From Pseudomonadota bacterium (GTDB lineage: Bacteria; Pseudomonadota; Gammaproteobacteria; Burkholderiales; Ferrovaceae): a stretch of DNA of 64,000 bases. Every line of letters begins with the position of its first letter. The stretch's first letter is position 1. Below, piece by piece: positions 31,973-43,183 of this stretch. The notes beneath the pieces are model-generated. The model ran no database searches, was not told the origin of the DNA, and saw only the letters and a list, made by a program, of their open reading frames with translations. The stretch spans positions 1-64,000 of the forward strand of contig JAJZEH010000080.1 in NCBI GenBank assembly GCA_021805725.1, in the 5' to 3' direction. The translations under genes were made by a program, and so were the position numbers.

Positions 31973-33391
31973 TCAGGTGTGAAACAAGTTGATTTTGCGC
32001 CACGCTCCCGAGCGCCAGCGCAGCCAGAGGCCCAGTCCCAGCGCCACAGTGTACACCAAAGCCGCCATCCAGCCGCCGATGGCGCCCAGCCCCCATTGGG
32101 GCAGGAAGCCAACCCAGCCCATGCCAGGCGGAAAGGTCAGGGCGTGACAGAGCGGCAAAAAAACCAACCAGGACAGCAACAACAGCAGCCCCGTGGGAAA
32201 TCGCACGTCGCCCGCACCGCGCAGGCAAAAAGCGCTGGAGAGATTCAATGCATCAAAGATCTGGTATCCCGCCGCAATCCAAAGCAGGCGCTGACATAAC
32301 GCGGTCACGGCGGCGGCGTCGGTGCCCCCGTTGGAGATGAAGGGCGGCACCACCCATGCGCCCGCGAGCGCGAGACCCACTCCCAGCAGTCCCATGTAGA
32401 TCACCGCCATGCGAATGATGACCTGGGCACAACGCATGGCCCAGTCCTTGTCCCCTGCCCCGATGGATTGCCCCACCAGCGTCGTGCCGGCAAGCGCAAT
32501 GCCGATGGCCGGAAGATAGGACACCGAGGTCAGCATCATCACGATCTGCGTAGCCGCTCCGTCCACGGCGCTCAAACGCACTTGCATCAGCTGAAACAGT
32601 GCCAGCCCAATGACGTCCATGGCAGGAAAGAGTCCCGTGGGCACGCCCAGCGCCACCACCCTGCGCACGCCCGTCCAATCGGGTTTCCAGGTATGCCGGG
32701 TATCGAATTCGGACTGGAAGCGGCGATCCAGAAACACCGCCAGGGCGAGCAATGCCCCCACCCCCAACGCCACGCTGCTGGCGACGGCGGCGCCGGCAAT
32801 ACCGTAGTCCAGCCTGAACATGAAGACTTCATTCAACACGGCATTGGTGAGGGCCACCACCACCATGTTCCAGAAGGTATAACGCGGACGGCCGATGCCG
32901 TTGAAAAAGGAATTGAGGGAATACAGGATGGCCGACACCGATCCGCCCAGCATGCGCGGCACCCAGAAGTCAGCGGCGAGCGTCAGCACCTCGGGCTTGA
33001 GCCCAAACCAGGACAGGAGTGCCGGACCCTGCCACGCGGCGAGCATGAACAGGGGGGTGGTCATCAGTCCGCCCCACACGCCGCACCAGGCCGCATGGGC
33101 GGCATCGCTACGCCGCCCTGCACCAAAGGCTTGGGCCACCAGGGTCTGCACGCCCATCCCGACCCCCCCCAGGACCAGAAAAAACACGAAGATCAGGAAA
33201 TAGCAGGCCCCCACGGCCGCGAGGGCATCCGTGGAGAGGCGTCCGATAAACCAAGTATCGGTGAGATTGAGCACCACCTGCAGGCTGCTGTTGAGGAACA
33301 ACGGCAGGGCGAGTGCCGTCACCGCCTTCAGATCCACATGTCGGTTTCCCTGGGCGTCCAGGCGCACAACCGGCAGCAGGACGTCACCCAC
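31973..33391 (-). CDS. MATE family efflux transporter
   Basis: A 472-aa polytopic inner-membrane protein with about 12 hydrophobic segments. MATE landmarks are the N-terminal LALPLFLNSSLQVVLNLTDTWFIG, GMGVQTLVAQAFGAGR near 80-95, and the symmetrical LAGTTLVGQSIGAGD in the second half. These pumps use Na+ or H+ to export cationic compounds; the substrate here is unknown. Its start lies eight bases inside the MFS gene, and it is close to the small gene that follows. Confidence 0.9.
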   Translation of the reverse strand: MGDVLLPVVRLDAQGNRHVDLKAVTALALPLFLNSSLQVVLNLTDTWFIGRLSTDALAAVGACYFLIFVFFLVLGGVGMGVQTLVAQAFGAGRRSDAAHAAWCGVWGGLMTTPLFMLAAWQGPALLSWFGLKPEVLTLAADFWVPRMLGGSVSAILYSLNSFFNGIGRPRYTFWNMVVVALTNAVLNEVFMFRLDYGIAGAAVASSVALGVGALLALAVFLDRRFQSEFDTRHTWKPDWTGVRRVVALGVPTGLFPAMDVIGLALFQLMQVRLSAVDGAATQIVMMLTSVSYLPAIGIALAGTTLVGQSIGAGDKDWAMRCAQVIIRMAVIYMGLLGVGLALAGAWVVPPFISNGGTDAAAVTALCQRLLWIAAGYQIFDALNLSSAFCLRGAGDVRFPTGLLLLLSWLVFLPLCHALTFPPGMGWVGFLPQWGLGAIGGWMAALVYTVALGLGLWLRWRSGAWRKINLFHT

Positions 33392-34661
33392 GATGCACCA
33401 GCATCGGGCTCATCAGCACCATGGTCCCCAGCACCGCGGCATTGAGCACGCCGGTCCACAGAAACAGTTCGGGAATGGTAAAGCCGTGTGCGAGCACCAT
33501 CATGGCCAGCAGGGAGGCCGCCACCATGAAGAGGGCATTGAGCATGTTGGTGGTGCCCATCATGCGGGCGCGCTGCGACTCGTGAGAGCGGGTTTGAATC
33601 AAGACGTACAGCGGCACGATGTAGGCTCCGGCACAAAGACCCATCAGCGCCGTATCGGCCAACACATGCAGCCCGCGAAAACTCTCCACGAAGGCCGGCA
33701 CATCGTAAGTGCCTGGCCCGGCAACGGTCCCGTGGGCCGTGGCAAGATCCATGGCAAAGAGGGTCATGCCCACCCCGCCCAGCGGGATCAGGCCGAGGCC
33801 CAGTCGTCCGCGAGCCAGCCCTCCTCCCAGCAAGGACCCCGCCCCCACCGCGAGGGTCAAAACGGTCCACAGCAGGGTCACTACCGCCTCGGTACCCCCC
33901 AGAGTGTCGCGGGTGTAGGCAGGAAACTGGGTCAGGAAGGTGGCGCCATAAAACCAGAACCAGGAATTCCCCAGCATGGCCACCAGCACAATGCGGTCCC
34001 GGGCCGCTTCACCAAGGTGGCGCCAGGCCTCGCGCACCGGGTTGAAACTGAAGTGCAGTTCGGGGATGGCGGAGGGCGCTGGAGGAATCTGCCGGCTAAA
34101 GCCATAGCCCAGCAGCGCAACCAGGAATACCAGGCCTGCCACCCACCAACGCCCCGTTTGACCCAGCCCCATCAACAGACCGCCCAGGTTGGTGCCGAGC
34201 AGGATGGCCGCAAAGGTACCCATCTCGATCCAGCCATTGGCCTGCATCAACGCATCGCCAGGCAGATGCTGCGGCAGGAGGGCGAATTTGAGCGGGCCAA
34301 AAAAAGTGGAATGGCAGCCCAGCAGGAAAATGACCAGCAGGATCCACCCCACCTGGTGCGTGAGCAGGGCCATCGCTCCCACCCCCATCAGTCCGATCTC
34401 AAACAACTTGATGAGGCGGATGAGGTGTGCCTTGTCCCATTTGTCGGCGCATTCGCCCGCCGTCACGGAAAACAGCAGGAACGGCAGGATGAACAGGGCC
34501 GCGATGGCGTTGATCAGGAGTTCAGGGGCGATGCCCGCAAAGGCCTGGCCTTCAAAGGCCACCATCAGGATGAAGGCGTTCTTGTAGAGGTTGTCGTTGA
34601 AGGCGCCGCAAAACTGCGTGGCGAACAACGGGCCAAAGCGGCGCTGCCACAGCAATCTCAA
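33384..34661 (-). CDS. MFS transporter (LplT-like)
   Basis: A 425-aa major facilitator with about 12 membrane segments. [17 protein letters not shown] at the N-terminus and [14 protein letters not shown] near residue 120 match the lysophospholipid transporter LplT group. LplT flips lysophosphatidylethanolamine inward for reacylation; no acyltransferase (Aas) domain or gene is next to it here, so substrate assignment is tentative. It overlaps the tyrS stop by four bases and the MATE gene by eight. Confidence 0.8.
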   Translation of the reverse strand: MRLLWQRRFGPLFATQFCGAFNDNLYKNAFILMVAFEGQAFAGIAPELLINAIAALFILPFLLFSVTAGECADKWDKAHLIRLIKLFEIGLMGVGAMALLTHQVGWILLVIFLLGCHSTFFGPLKFALLPQHLPGDALMQANGWIEMGTFAAILLGTNLGGLLMGLGQTGRWWVAGLVFLVALLGYGFSRQIPPAPSAIPELHFSFNPVREAWRHLGEAARDRIVLVAMLGNSWFWFYGATFLTQFPAYTRDTLGGTEAVVTLLWTVLTLAVGAGSLLGGGLARGRLGLGLIPLGGVGMTLFAMDLATAHGTVAGPGTYDVPAFVESFRGLHVLADTALMGLCAGAYIVPLYVLIQTRSHESQRARMMGTTNMLNALFMVAASLLAMMVLAHGFTIPELFLWTGVLNAAVLGTMVLMSPMLVHRG

Positions 34662-35854
34662 CAGCAGACCACTCGCGCAAATTTGCGCTTGCCCACCTGT
34701 AGTACGCCGGTCACGCCTGCTTTGAGACAGAGTGCCTTGTCCGATACGCGCTCTCCGTCGAACTTCACCCCCCCCGCCTCAATCATGCGCAAGGCTTCCG
34801 ACGTGCTGGCCGTCAGCCCCGATTGCTTCAACACCTGGGCGATGGGCAGTCCCGCGGCACCCACTGCGAGGGCAATTTCCGGAATGTCTTCGGGGATGGC
34901 ATTGCCGCGAAAACGCGCTTCAAAATCGGCCAGCGCTTCCCGTGCGGCAGGGGCCCCATGAAAGCGCGTGACGATTTCCTGGGCCAACCGGACCTTGACG
35001 TCGCGCGGGTTGCGTCCCTCATCCACCTCACGCTTCCAGAGCGCCAGCGTATCCAGCGACTCGAAGGACAGCAGTTCCAGATAGCGCCACATGAGGGTGT
35101 CCGAAATGGACATGAGCTTGCCAAACTGGTCCCTGGGCGCCTCGTTGATACCGATGAAGTTGTTCATGGACTTGGACATCTTGTTGATGCCGTCGGTCCC
35201 TTCCAGAAGCGGCATCGTCAAAATGCACTGCGGGGTCTGACCGTAATGTTTTTGAAGCTCGCGCCCCATCAACAGGTTGAACTTCTGGTCGGTCCCCCCC
35301 AGTTCGAGGTCGGCCTTGAGGGCCACGGAATCGTAGCCCTGCACCAGTGGGTAGAGAAATTCATGCAAGGCAATGGGTTGCAGTGCCTTGTAGCGTTTGG
35401 AAAAGTCATCCCGCTCCAGCATGCGGGCCACGGTATGGGTGGACGCAAGCCTGATCATGCCCGCCGCCCCCAAAGGGTGCATCCAGGTGGAGTTGAAGGC
35501 GATGGTGGTGCGCACGGGGTCCAGAATCCTGAACACCTGTTCCTGATAGGTGGCCGCGTTGGCGGCAATTTGCTCCGGCGTGAGCGGCGGACGCGTGGCA
35601 TTGCGCCCGGTGGGATCGCCGATCAGGCCCGTGAAGTCGCCGATCAGAAAAGTGATGTCGTGGCCCAGATCTTGCAGCGTCTTCAGCTTGTTGATGAGAA
35701 CGGTATGCCCCAGATGCAAGTCGGGTGCGGTGGGGTCAAACCCCGCCTTGACCCGCAGGGGTTGCCCCTTTTGCAGGCGTTCGACCAGTTCAGATTCCGG
35801 CAGGATTTCATCGGTGCCGCGTTTGATTTCGTTGAAGGCCTTATCGAAACTCAT
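34658..35854 (-). CDS. tyrS: Tyrosyl-tRNA synthetase
   Basis: Class I synthetase, 398 aa. HLGH (the HIGH motif) is at 47-50 and KMSKS at 225-229. The C-terminal S4-like RNA-binding domain starts at about residue 335. It leads the run of transporter genes downstream, overlapping the MFS gene, and is divergent from the M23 peptidase. Confidence 0.98.
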   Translation of the reverse strand: MSFDKAFNEIKRGTDEILPESELVERLQKGQPLRVKAGFDPTAPDLHLGHTVLINKLKTLQDLGHDITFLIGDFTGLIGDPTGRNATRPPLTPEQIAANAATYQEQVFRILDPVRTTIAFNSTWMHPLGAAGMIRLASTHTVARMLERDDFSKRYKALQPIALHEFLYPLVQGYDSVALKADLELGGTDQKFNLLMGRELQKHYGQTPQCILTMPLLEGTDGINKMSKSMNNFIGINEAPRDQFGKLMSISDTLMWRYLELLSFESLDTLALWKREVDEGRNPRDVKVRLAQEIVTRFHGAPAAREALADFEARFRGNAIPEDIPEIALAVGAAGLPIAQVLKQSGLTASTSEALRMIEAGGVKFDGERVSDKALCLKAGVTGVLQVGKRKFARVVCC

Positions 35855-35916
35855 CGCGCCGATCCTTGATAAAAAAAGCGGAAAATTTTTCTTACACCTT
35901 GATATTGCATGGGAAT

Positions 35917-35945
35917 TTGTGATGAACCCTGGTTTCTGCTAGACT
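35917..35945 (+). promoter_or_regulatory. Sigma-70 promoter of the M23 peptidase
   Basis: TTGTGA (35917-35922), a 17-base spacer and TAGACT (35940-35945) form a good sigma-70 promoter. Transcription would begin at about 35951-35953, where the ATG lies, so the mRNA may be leaderless. Confidence 0.6.
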
Positions 35946-35952
35946 CGACGCG

Positions 35953-37296
35953 ATGAAATACATCAAAATTTGCGCCCAAGCGCTTAATCGTTGGATTTTA
36001 ACGCAAAAATCATCCGTGAAGGCCTCTGATTCCCGTCTGAGCGGGATGGTGGCCACCGTGTTGATGATGGTGTTCGGCATCGCCACAGCCTTCGGCATCA
36101 CCCCGGGCACTTCAACCCGGCAGGTACCCATCAGTCCGGTCATCGAGGACATCACCCAGGCCAGCATGACGCCTGTGGCCACCCCCGGCATCTACTCGCA
36201 GCAAGAACAGGTGCATAGCGGCGACACCCTGGCAGCCCTGCTGTTTCGCATGGGTGTGGACGATCAGCCCGCCCTCGAGTTCATCCGGACCAACCCCGTG
36301 GCGCGCAGCATCTACCAGCAGATGTCGCCAGGCAAGCCCATCCGCATCCAGCGACGCGCCAATGGTGACCTCATCACCCTGCGCTTTCCCCGTTCTGAAA
36401 ACAAAACCCTGGTCATTGAACGCGTGGGCGAACAGTTTCAGGCTTCCGAAGTGGCCGTGGGCAGCATCCGCCGGGTAGTCCAGGCCGCCGCCACCATCCA
36501 GAGCTCGCTCTTTGCCGCAGCAGATAACGCCGGCATTCCCGATAGCGTCACCCATCAGTTGAGCCGCCTGTTTTCCACGGACGTGGATTTCCGCAATGAC
36601 TTGCGTACAGGGGACACCTTCTCCGTCATCTACGAAGCCACTCAGGACGACTTCGACCAGGTCAAGGCCGGCCGCATTCTTGCCGCCGAATTCGTCAACA
36701 GGGGCGTGGTCACACGCCGCGTATTCTTCGACGGCCCGGACGGTGGCGACTACTACACACCGGATGGCAAGGGCGCGCGCGCCTCCTTCCTGCGTTCTCC
36801 AATCGAGTTTTCACGGGTCACCTCGGGCTTCAAAGCGGAGCGTTTCCACCCCATCCTCAAGACCTGGCGGGCACACCAGGGCATTGACCTCGGGGCTCCC
36901 ACGGGGACACCGGTGGTTTCCGTGGCAAACGCCACTGTGGCCTTTGCGGGATGGCGCAACGGTTACGGCAATGTCATCGAACTGCGCCACGCCAACGGCA
37001 TCAACACGGTCTATGGCCACCTATCTGCCTTTGCCAACGGGCTGCGCACCGGTGCGCACATCCGCCAGGGCGAGGTGATCGGCTATGTGGGCATGACGGG
37101 GCTCGCCACCGGGCCGCACCTGCACTACGAATTCAAGATCGGCGGCATCCAGCATGACCCCCAGGGACCCGATGTTCCCCGTTATGCCAGCGCCAGCCTG
37201 ACAGGGCGTGCCAAATCCCAGTTCCTGTCGGCCACCTCTCCCCTGATTACGGAACTCGACGCCATTCGTGGCAGCCCACTCGCCAAGTTTGAATAG
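35953..37296 (+). CDS. M23 family murein endopeptidase (MepM-like)
   Basis: A 447-aa envelope protein with one N-terminal membrane segment (about 33-50). A LysM/OapA-like region (QEQVHSGDTLAALLFRMG) runs from about 82. The LytM/M23 domain has zinc ligands His308 and Asp312 in HQGID and His391 in HLHYEF, with His389 catalytic. MepM-type enzymes cut DD-crosslinks during wall growth. No ribosome binding site precedes the ATG, and the -10 element ends seven bases before it. anmK follows after three bases. Confidence 0.92.
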   Translation: MKYIKICAQALNRWILTQKSSVKASDSRLSGMVATVLMMVFGIATAFGITPGTSTRQVPISPVIEDITQASMTPVATPGIYSQQEQVHSGDTLAALLFRMGVDDQPALEFIRTNPVARSIYQQMSPGKPIRIQRRANGDLITLRFPRSENKTLVIERVGEQFQASEVAVGSIRRVVQAAATIQSSLFAAADNAGIPDSVTHQLSRLFSTDVDFRNDLRTGDTFSVIYEATQDDFDQVKAGRILAAEFVNRGVVTRRVFFDGPDGGDYYTPDGKGARASFLRSPIEFSRVTSGFKAERFHPILKTWRAHQGIDLGAPTGTPVVSVANATVAFAGWRNGYGNVIELRHANGINTVYGHLSAFANGLRTGAHIRQGEVIGYVGMTGLATGPHLHYEFKIGGIQHDPQGPDVPRYASASLTGRAKSQFLSATSPLITELDAIRGSPLAKFE

Positions 37297-37299
37297 CGC

Positions 37300-38403
37300 A
37301 TGAGCGAGGCACATTATGTGGGCCTCATGTCTGGCACCAGCCTGGACGGCATCGATGCCGTTGCCGTTTCGTTTTCTGGCGACGGCCCCAGCGTGCTGGC
37401 ACATGTCACCCACGATTTCCCGGCAGCATTGCGTGCCACGCTGCTGGAGCTCAATACGCCCCAGGGACAGAACGAACTGGAGCGGGCAGCCCTGACCGGC
37501 GTGGCCCTGGCCCGCTGTTACGCGGCAGCCACCCATCAGGTCCTCAAGCAGGCCGGACTGCTGCCCCCGCAGGTGCGGGCCATCGGCTGTCACGGTCAAA
37601 CCGTGCGCCACCGCCCCGATCAGGGATTTACGCTGCAGTTGGGCAACGGGGCATTGCTGGCCGAGCTGACGGGCATCACCGTGGTGACGGATTTTCGTTC
37701 GCGCGACATAGCGGCGGGTGGACAGGGCGCCCCGCTGGTTCCCGCCTTCCACGATGCCATTTTTCGCTCCCCCCACCACTCGCGCATCATCCTCAATCTG
37801 GGCGGCATCGCCAATCTGACCGTGCTTCATCCCGGACGGGAGACGCGTGGTTATGACTGTGGTCCGGCCAATGTGCTGATGGACGGTTGGGTGGAGCGGC
37901 ATCTGGGGCAGCCCTACGATCGCGATGGCTTGTGGGGCCGTTCCGGAACCGTCTCCATGGTGCTATTGCAGGCCTTGCTGAAACACCCCTTTTTTCAGCG
38001 CAAGCCTCCCAAAAGCACGGGGCGCGATGAGTTTCATCTGCCCTGGCTTGAGCGTGTGCTGGATCAACGGCCTGTCCTTGCATCGCAGGATGTCCAGGCC
38101 ACGCTGGTGGCCCTGACGGCGCACAGCGTGGCCCAATGCATTGCGGCAGAAGCCGCGGATGGCATGGAATTGTATTGCTGCGGCGGTGGCGCCAGAAATC
38201 CTGCGCTCGTGGAACTACTCCGGAGCTTGCTGCCCAATGCCTCGGTGCGCCTGACAGACGATCTGGGGGTGCCTGCCATGCAGGTGGAGGCGACGGCCTT
38301 TGCGTGGCTTGCTCGCGAACTGCTGCAGGGACGCCATGCCAACCTGCCCGCCGTCACGGGCGCGCATGGCCGCGTGCCGCTGGGTGCCATTTACCCCGCG
38401 TAA
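37300..38403 (+). CDS. anmK: Anhydro-N-acetylmuramic acid kinase
   Basis: Recycles 1,6-anhydro-MurNAc released by lytic transglycosylases, phosphorylating it to MurNAc-6-phosphate. The 367-aa protein has GLMSGTSLDGID at 8-19, the ATPase fold motifs LGGIANLT and CGGGARNPALV. It is cotranscribed with the M23 peptidase, and the window also holds a lytic transglycosylase, so wall cutting and recycling genes are close. It ends 10 bases from the convergent argB stop. Confidence 0.96.
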   Translation: MSEAHYVGLMSGTSLDGIDAVAVSFSGDGPSVLAHVTHDFPAALRATLLELNTPQGQNELERAALTGVALARCYAAATHQVLKQAGLLPPQVRAIGCHGQTVRHRPDQGFTLQLGNGALLAELTGITVVTDFRSRDIAAGGQGAPLVPAFHDAIFRSPHHSRIILNLGGIANLTVLHPGRETRGYDCGPANVLMDGWVERHLGQPYDRDGLWGRSGTVSMVLLQALLKHPFFQRKPPKSTGRDEFHLPWLERVLDQRPVLASQDVQATLVALTAHSVAQCIAAEAADGMELYCCGGGARNPALVELLRSLLPNASVRLTDDLGVPAMQVEATAFAWLARELLQGRHANLPAVTGAHGRVPLGAIYPA

Positions 38404-38413
38404 ACGCAATACG

Positions 38414-39352
<939 letters not shown>

Positions 39353-39369
39353 TTATGCGAAAACCGCCT

Positions 39370-39996
39370 TCAAACCCAGTACACCGTGCGGGTCATGACT
39401 TTGGAGGATAGGGCCATGGCCCATTTGATGGGAGGCATGAACTCCGCCGCCCCCAGGGACTGGGCGAGTTCAGCGTGTCCCGCCTCATCCGTTTTCATCT
39501 GCTCGATCACTGCGCGTGTGCGGGCGTCGGTTGCAGGAATGCGGTCCAGGTGATGCGCAAGATGCCCTTCCACCTGGCGTTCGGTTTCCTTCAGAAAGGC
39601 CAGGTTCCAGCGGTCACCCGCCACTCCAGCCAGAACGCCAAGCGCAAAGGAGCCTGCATACCACAGGGGATTGAGATAGCTCACGCGCCCCCCCAGTTCG
39701 GCGATGCGCTCCTCGCACCAGGCCAGATGGTCTTCCTCTTCCTGGGCCGCCCCCCGCAGCGCCTCGCGATTGGCAGAAATGCGCGCGGTCAGGGCCTGGC
39801 CCTGGTAGAGCGCCTGGGCGCAGACCTCGCCGGTGTGGTTGATGCGCATCAGGCGCGCCACATGGTCCTTTTCAGAGGGCGAGAGTGCGACTTCCGGTAC
39901 GGTGCGTGCAGGCGAGGGACGGGATTCGCGCGCGGGGGCCGCGAGGGTGCGCAAGGCGCGATCAAATCCGATGATGAGTTCGTCGAGTGTGAGCAT
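39370..39996 (-). CDS. coq7: Ubiquinone biosynthesis di-iron hydroxylase Coq7
   Basis: Hydroxylates demethoxyubiquinone in aerobic ubiquinone synthesis. The 208-aa protein has the ferritin-like di-iron ligands: Glu in INHTGEV, the EEEDHLAW pair, and later ERQVEGHL and DEAGHAEL. Two adjoining weakly hydrophobic helices would sit on the membrane. Coq7-type enzymes are common in beta- and some gammaproteobacteria in place of UbiF. Its start faces the terminator of the first porin upstream. Confidence 0.95.
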   Translation of the reverse strand: MLTLDELIIGFDRALRTLAAPARESRPSPARTVPEVALSPSEKDHVARLMRINHTGEVCAQALYQGQALTARISANREALRGAAQEEEDHLAWCEERIAELGGRVSYLNPLWYAGSFALGVLAGVAGDRWNLAFLKETERQVEGHLAHHLDRIPATDARTRAVIEQMKTDEAGHAELAQSLGAAEFMPPIKWAMALSSKVMTRTVYWV

Positions 39997-40012
39997 GGGT
40001 TGAGCCTACCAC

Positions 40013-40040
40013 AAAAAAACCGCCCCCGAAGGGGCGGTTT
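40013..40040 (-). terminator. Terminator of the first porin gene
   Basis: A ten-pair GC-rich stem (40017-40026 with 40031-40040) whose minus-strand RNA has a C(UUCG)G tetraloop, followed by seven U. It lies between the first porin stop and coq7. Confidence 0.9.
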
Positions 40041-40090
40041 CAAGGTCCTGCCTGTCAAGCCCGAATCCCGCGCGTGGCGGGACAAGGGGT

Positions 40091-41437
40091 TTAGAAGCGG
40101 TGACGCACACCCACCATGGTGGTGGTGTTCTGATTTGCTGCAGGGTTGGTTGCCGTTGCGCCCAGATTGTAGAACGAAGCCACGCCACCCGTGACGTTCT
40201 GGTCGGAAATACCGGCATACACGTCGGTCCGCTTGGACAGATGGTAATCCAGCACCAGGCCATAGGACTGCACGAAACCAGCGCAGCGGGTCAGGTTGGT
40301 GCCAGTACCGGCAACGCATCCGCCACCCGCGCTACCCGTGTAGTCGGAGTTGCGGGCATTATAGGCTGCAACCATCACGTCCAGCGCTGAAGTGGCCTGC
40401 CACTTGGCGCCCATGAACAACAGGTTGGTGACCTTGTTGCTGGCGTTGTAGGCGGTGGAGTTGACCGCGCCGTACTGGCCCGTCTGGTAGGTGCCGGGAG
40501 GCATGCCTCCGGCAAACGCCAGCGTGGGGTCGGAAGGCGCCATGTACACGATATGTTCCGCGCCGCCCGAGAAGGTGACGGTGTTCATGGTGTACTTCAT
40601 GTTCAGACCAGCCGCCTTGTTATCCGCAACGACTGCAAGCATGGAGTTGCTGGCCGTGGGATTCGAGGTGTTGGGGAAAGTACCCACGCCATCTTTCTTG
40701 AAGCTGACAAAACCATCCACGGAGTAGTTGCCCACATCGGTACCCAGGGCAAACTGACCCGCGGAGTTGGCCGTCGTGCTGCCGGCAATGCCGCCAAACT
40801 GGTACATGGCACCCACGCGCACGCCGCCGAACTTGCCTTCGTACTTGATGGAGTTGTCAAGGCGCGCATCTTCCGTCCAGCCGCCACCGCCGTAGCTGCC
40901 GTAGAACCCGACCAGCGAGAAGGCGTAGGAACCACCCAACGGATCATATTTGACGATCTGGTCGAGCGAGGAGCTGTACTGGCGACCGAAGGACAGGGTG
41001 CCGTACTGCTTGGAGGCCAGATACAGAACGCTACGCTGGTTGAACAGCTGACCGGCGCGGGAACTGTCGCCACCGGTGCTGGTCTTGAAATTGCCCGTGG
41101 TCAGGCCGCTGATGCCGTCGGTAATCGCGCCCGTGTTGGGGTTGATACCCGCTTCCAGAATGAATCCTGCCTTCAGGTCACCATTGATGTCTTCACTGCC
41201 CTTGAAGCCCAGCACGGACTGGCTCATGCCGTTGGGGGCCAGGGTCGTGACCGACTTGCCGCCGTTGTTGGTCACGTAGATCTGGGTCGGAACACCTGCA
41301 GGCATGGAAGCGTTGGAGTTTGCGCCAGAAGTCAGATTGGCAATACCCATGTCGATAATGCCATAAAGGGACACATCCGCCTGCGCTGCGCCAGCCACTG
41401 CGCTAAGCGCTGCCGCCGCGAGTAACGATTTTTTCAT
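40091..41437 (-). CDS. Trimeric porin, first of a tandem pair
   Basis: A 448-aa outer-membrane porin of the betaproteobacterial OmpC-like type. The ATG at 41437 has GGAG nine bases before it; the longer frame is untranslated leader. A signal peptide is cleaved after AQA (about residue 20) and the mature start is DVSLYGIIDMG. Repeated LSFGRQYSSSLD and NSIKYEG strand motifs follow, and the end is the barrel signal GVRHRF. It has its own terminator and is a paralogue of the next gene. Confidence 0.93.
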   Translation of the reverse strand: MKKSLLAAAALSAVAGAAQADVSLYGIIDMGIANLTSGANSNASMPAGVPTQIYVTNNGGKSVTTLAPNGMSQSVLGFKGSEDINGDLKAGFILEAGINPNTGAITDGISGLTTGNFKTSTGGDSSRAGQLFNQRSVLYLASKQYGTLSFGRQYSSSLDQIVKYDPLGGSYAFSLVGFYGSYGGGGWTEDARLDNSIKYEGKFGGVRVGAMYQFGGIAGSTTANSAGQFALGTDVGNYSVDGFVSFKKDGVGTFPNTSNPTASNSMLAVVADNKAAGLNMKYTMNTVTFSGGAEHIVYMAPSDPTLAFAGGMPPGTYQTGQYGAVNSTAYNASNKVTNLLFMGAKWQATSALDVMVAAYNARNSDYTGSAGGGCVAGTGTNLTRCAGFVQSYGLVLDYHLSKRTDVYAGISDQNVTGGVASFYNLGATATNPAANQNTTTMVGVRHRF

Positions 41438-41654
41438 TGGGAACACTCCATGTGTTTGTTTGATTTTGGTCTTTCCAGACATTTCCGCTGGGTTTGCAGA
41501 CATCCAGAGAACTTCCTGTCGGGACATCAGCTTGAAGCAACCCATGAAGAGCGCATCAAGCTTGTGCAGCCAATATTACACATTTCTTACGGTGTTCTTT
41601 CCAAATCTTCGAATCACATATGGCACTTCGGGGATTTTGTCGTATTTTTGCAAC

Positions 41655-41682
41655 AAAAAAGCCACCCCGAAGGGTGGCTTTT
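41655..41682 (-). terminator. Terminator of the second porin gene
   Basis: An eleven-pair stem (41657-41667 with 41672-41682) with a C(UUCG)G loop on the minus-strand RNA, then a U tract. It sits 39 bases after the porin stop. The gap 41438-41654 beyond it must hold the promoter of the first porin. Confidence 0.9.
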
Positions 41683-41721
41683 GCAGGGCCGAGAATTCCA
41701 GCCCAACCGCATCAGAGAGTC

Positions 41722-43026
41722 CTAGAAGCGGTGGACGATGCCGACGCCGTAGGTATCGTAGCTCTGGACGGAACCGCCAGCAAACAGACCGGACTTGATG
41801 TCATGCATCAATCCCGCATAGAGATTGGTGCGCTTGCTCAGGTCGTAATCCGCCAGCAGGGAGTAGTAACGGTCCGAGCCGGACATCTGTGGCTTTGCTG
41901 CAACGGCTGCCCCAGTAAATGCCTGGGTATTGAAATTGCCGGTGGGCACGGTCACGTTGTAGAAGGCTGCCGACAGCTTGGCGGCCGAGGTGAGCTGGTA
42001 ATTGCCGCCCAACCAGAACACGTTGTAGGTCTTGGTTCCCACGAAGTCGTTGCTGGCACTGGAGGTGGGATTGATGGTGTAACCGTAGATCTGCTGCATT
42101 GCGTTGTCCAGCGCAGGACTGCTGGGTGCTTTCCAGTTGATGCGCTGATAGCCCGCCTTCAGGGTCAGGGGGTCAATGATTTGGTAACGCAGCACCGCGG
42201 TATACGAGTCGAGGTTCAGGAACTGCACGCCCACGGTGTTGGCCAGGGGATCGGAGCTGATGTTGGTGGAGTCCTTGGCCGACTGCGCGGACAATTCCAC
42301 GCCAAAGCGGGAGGCTTCATAACCTACGCTGCCCTGTATCGTGGAACGGGCCGTCTGGTTGCCTGCCATGCCGCCGAAGCCATACAGCGCATTCACGCCG
42401 AACGAGCCCCAGTTTTTGGAATACTTGACCGAGTTGTCCACGCGGGCGCTATCCGTGGCACCGCCGCCGCCGTAGAAACCGGAGAAGTTGATGGGTGAGA
42501 ACATCTGGGCGTTGACGGGATCGTAGCCGCCACCGGTTGCCGTAATGATGTCCAGATTCAAGCTGTTTTGGCGACCAAAGGTCACCGCACCCAGATCCAC
42601 GTTGGACAGACCCACGAAGGCATTACGGCCAAACAACTGACCATTCAAGCTGGTGTCTGCCACCATGCTGGTGGGCTTGCCAGGGGCACCAGCGCCAGCG
42701 AGACCGGAGGTTGCGAGCATGCCGTTACCGAGGCTGAAAGCGGATTCCATCTGGAAAAATGCCTTGTTGCCATTGCCCAGATCTTCCGAACCCTTGATGC
42801 CCCAGCGGGTTTGCTTTTCACCACCGTTCATCATACCCAGCGCCGAACCCGTCTTGACGTAGGGACCGCCGGTGGGAACGGCGCCCGTCACGAAAGTGGG
42901 GCCAAAGTTGCCGGCATGGGTCAACTCGGCCACACCAAGGTCCAGAATACCGTACAGCGTCACGTCAGCTTGTGCAGAACCGGCCACTGCAGTAAGGGCA
43001 GCCAGTGCAAACAGGGATTTTTTCAT
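41722..43026 (-). CDS. Trimeric porin, second of a tandem pair
   Basis: A 434-aa paralogue of the downstream porin. The ATG at 43026 has GGAG upstream. The signal peptide ends SAQA and the mature start is DVTLYGILDLG. It carries FGRQNSLNLD and NSVKYSKNWG strand motifs and ends GIVHRF. The two porins share ends but differ in the mid-region loops, which suggests different pore selectivity. The 157-base gap upstream to the RND permease stop holds its promoter, not identified. Confidence 0.93.
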   Translation of the reverse strand: MKKSLFALAALTAVAGSAQADVTLYGILDLGVAELTHAGNFGPTFVTGAVPTGGPYVKTGSALGMMNGGEKQTRWGIKGSEDLGNGNKAFFQMESAFSLGNGMLATSGLAGAGAPGKPTSMVADTSLNGQLFGRNAFVGLSNVDLGAVTFGRQNSLNLDIITATGGGYDPVNAQMFSPINFSGFYGGGGATDSARVDNSVKYSKNWGSFGVNALYGFGGMAGNQTARSTIQGSVGYEASRFGVELSAQSAKDSTNISSDPLANTVGVQFLNLDSYTAVLRYQIIDPLTLKAGYQRINWKAPSSPALDNAMQQIYGYTINPTSSASNDFVGTKTYNVFWLGGNYQLTSAAKLSAAFYNVTVPTGNFNTQAFTGAAVAAKPQMSGSDRYYSLLADYDLSKRTNLYAGLMHDIKSGLFAGGSVQSYDTYGVGIVHRF

Positions 43027-43183
43027 TCTAAAGTAGCTCCATAGTGTCATTCGATTGTGGTTCTTCAGCGAAACCCCGCTTTGCGAAGCTGCGCGACCTA
43101 CCGAAGGCGATACTAAGGAGCGAATATGAAACTTTTGTTAAACCGGCATGACAGGAGGGGGAATCGCAAGGGCTTTGTCATTT

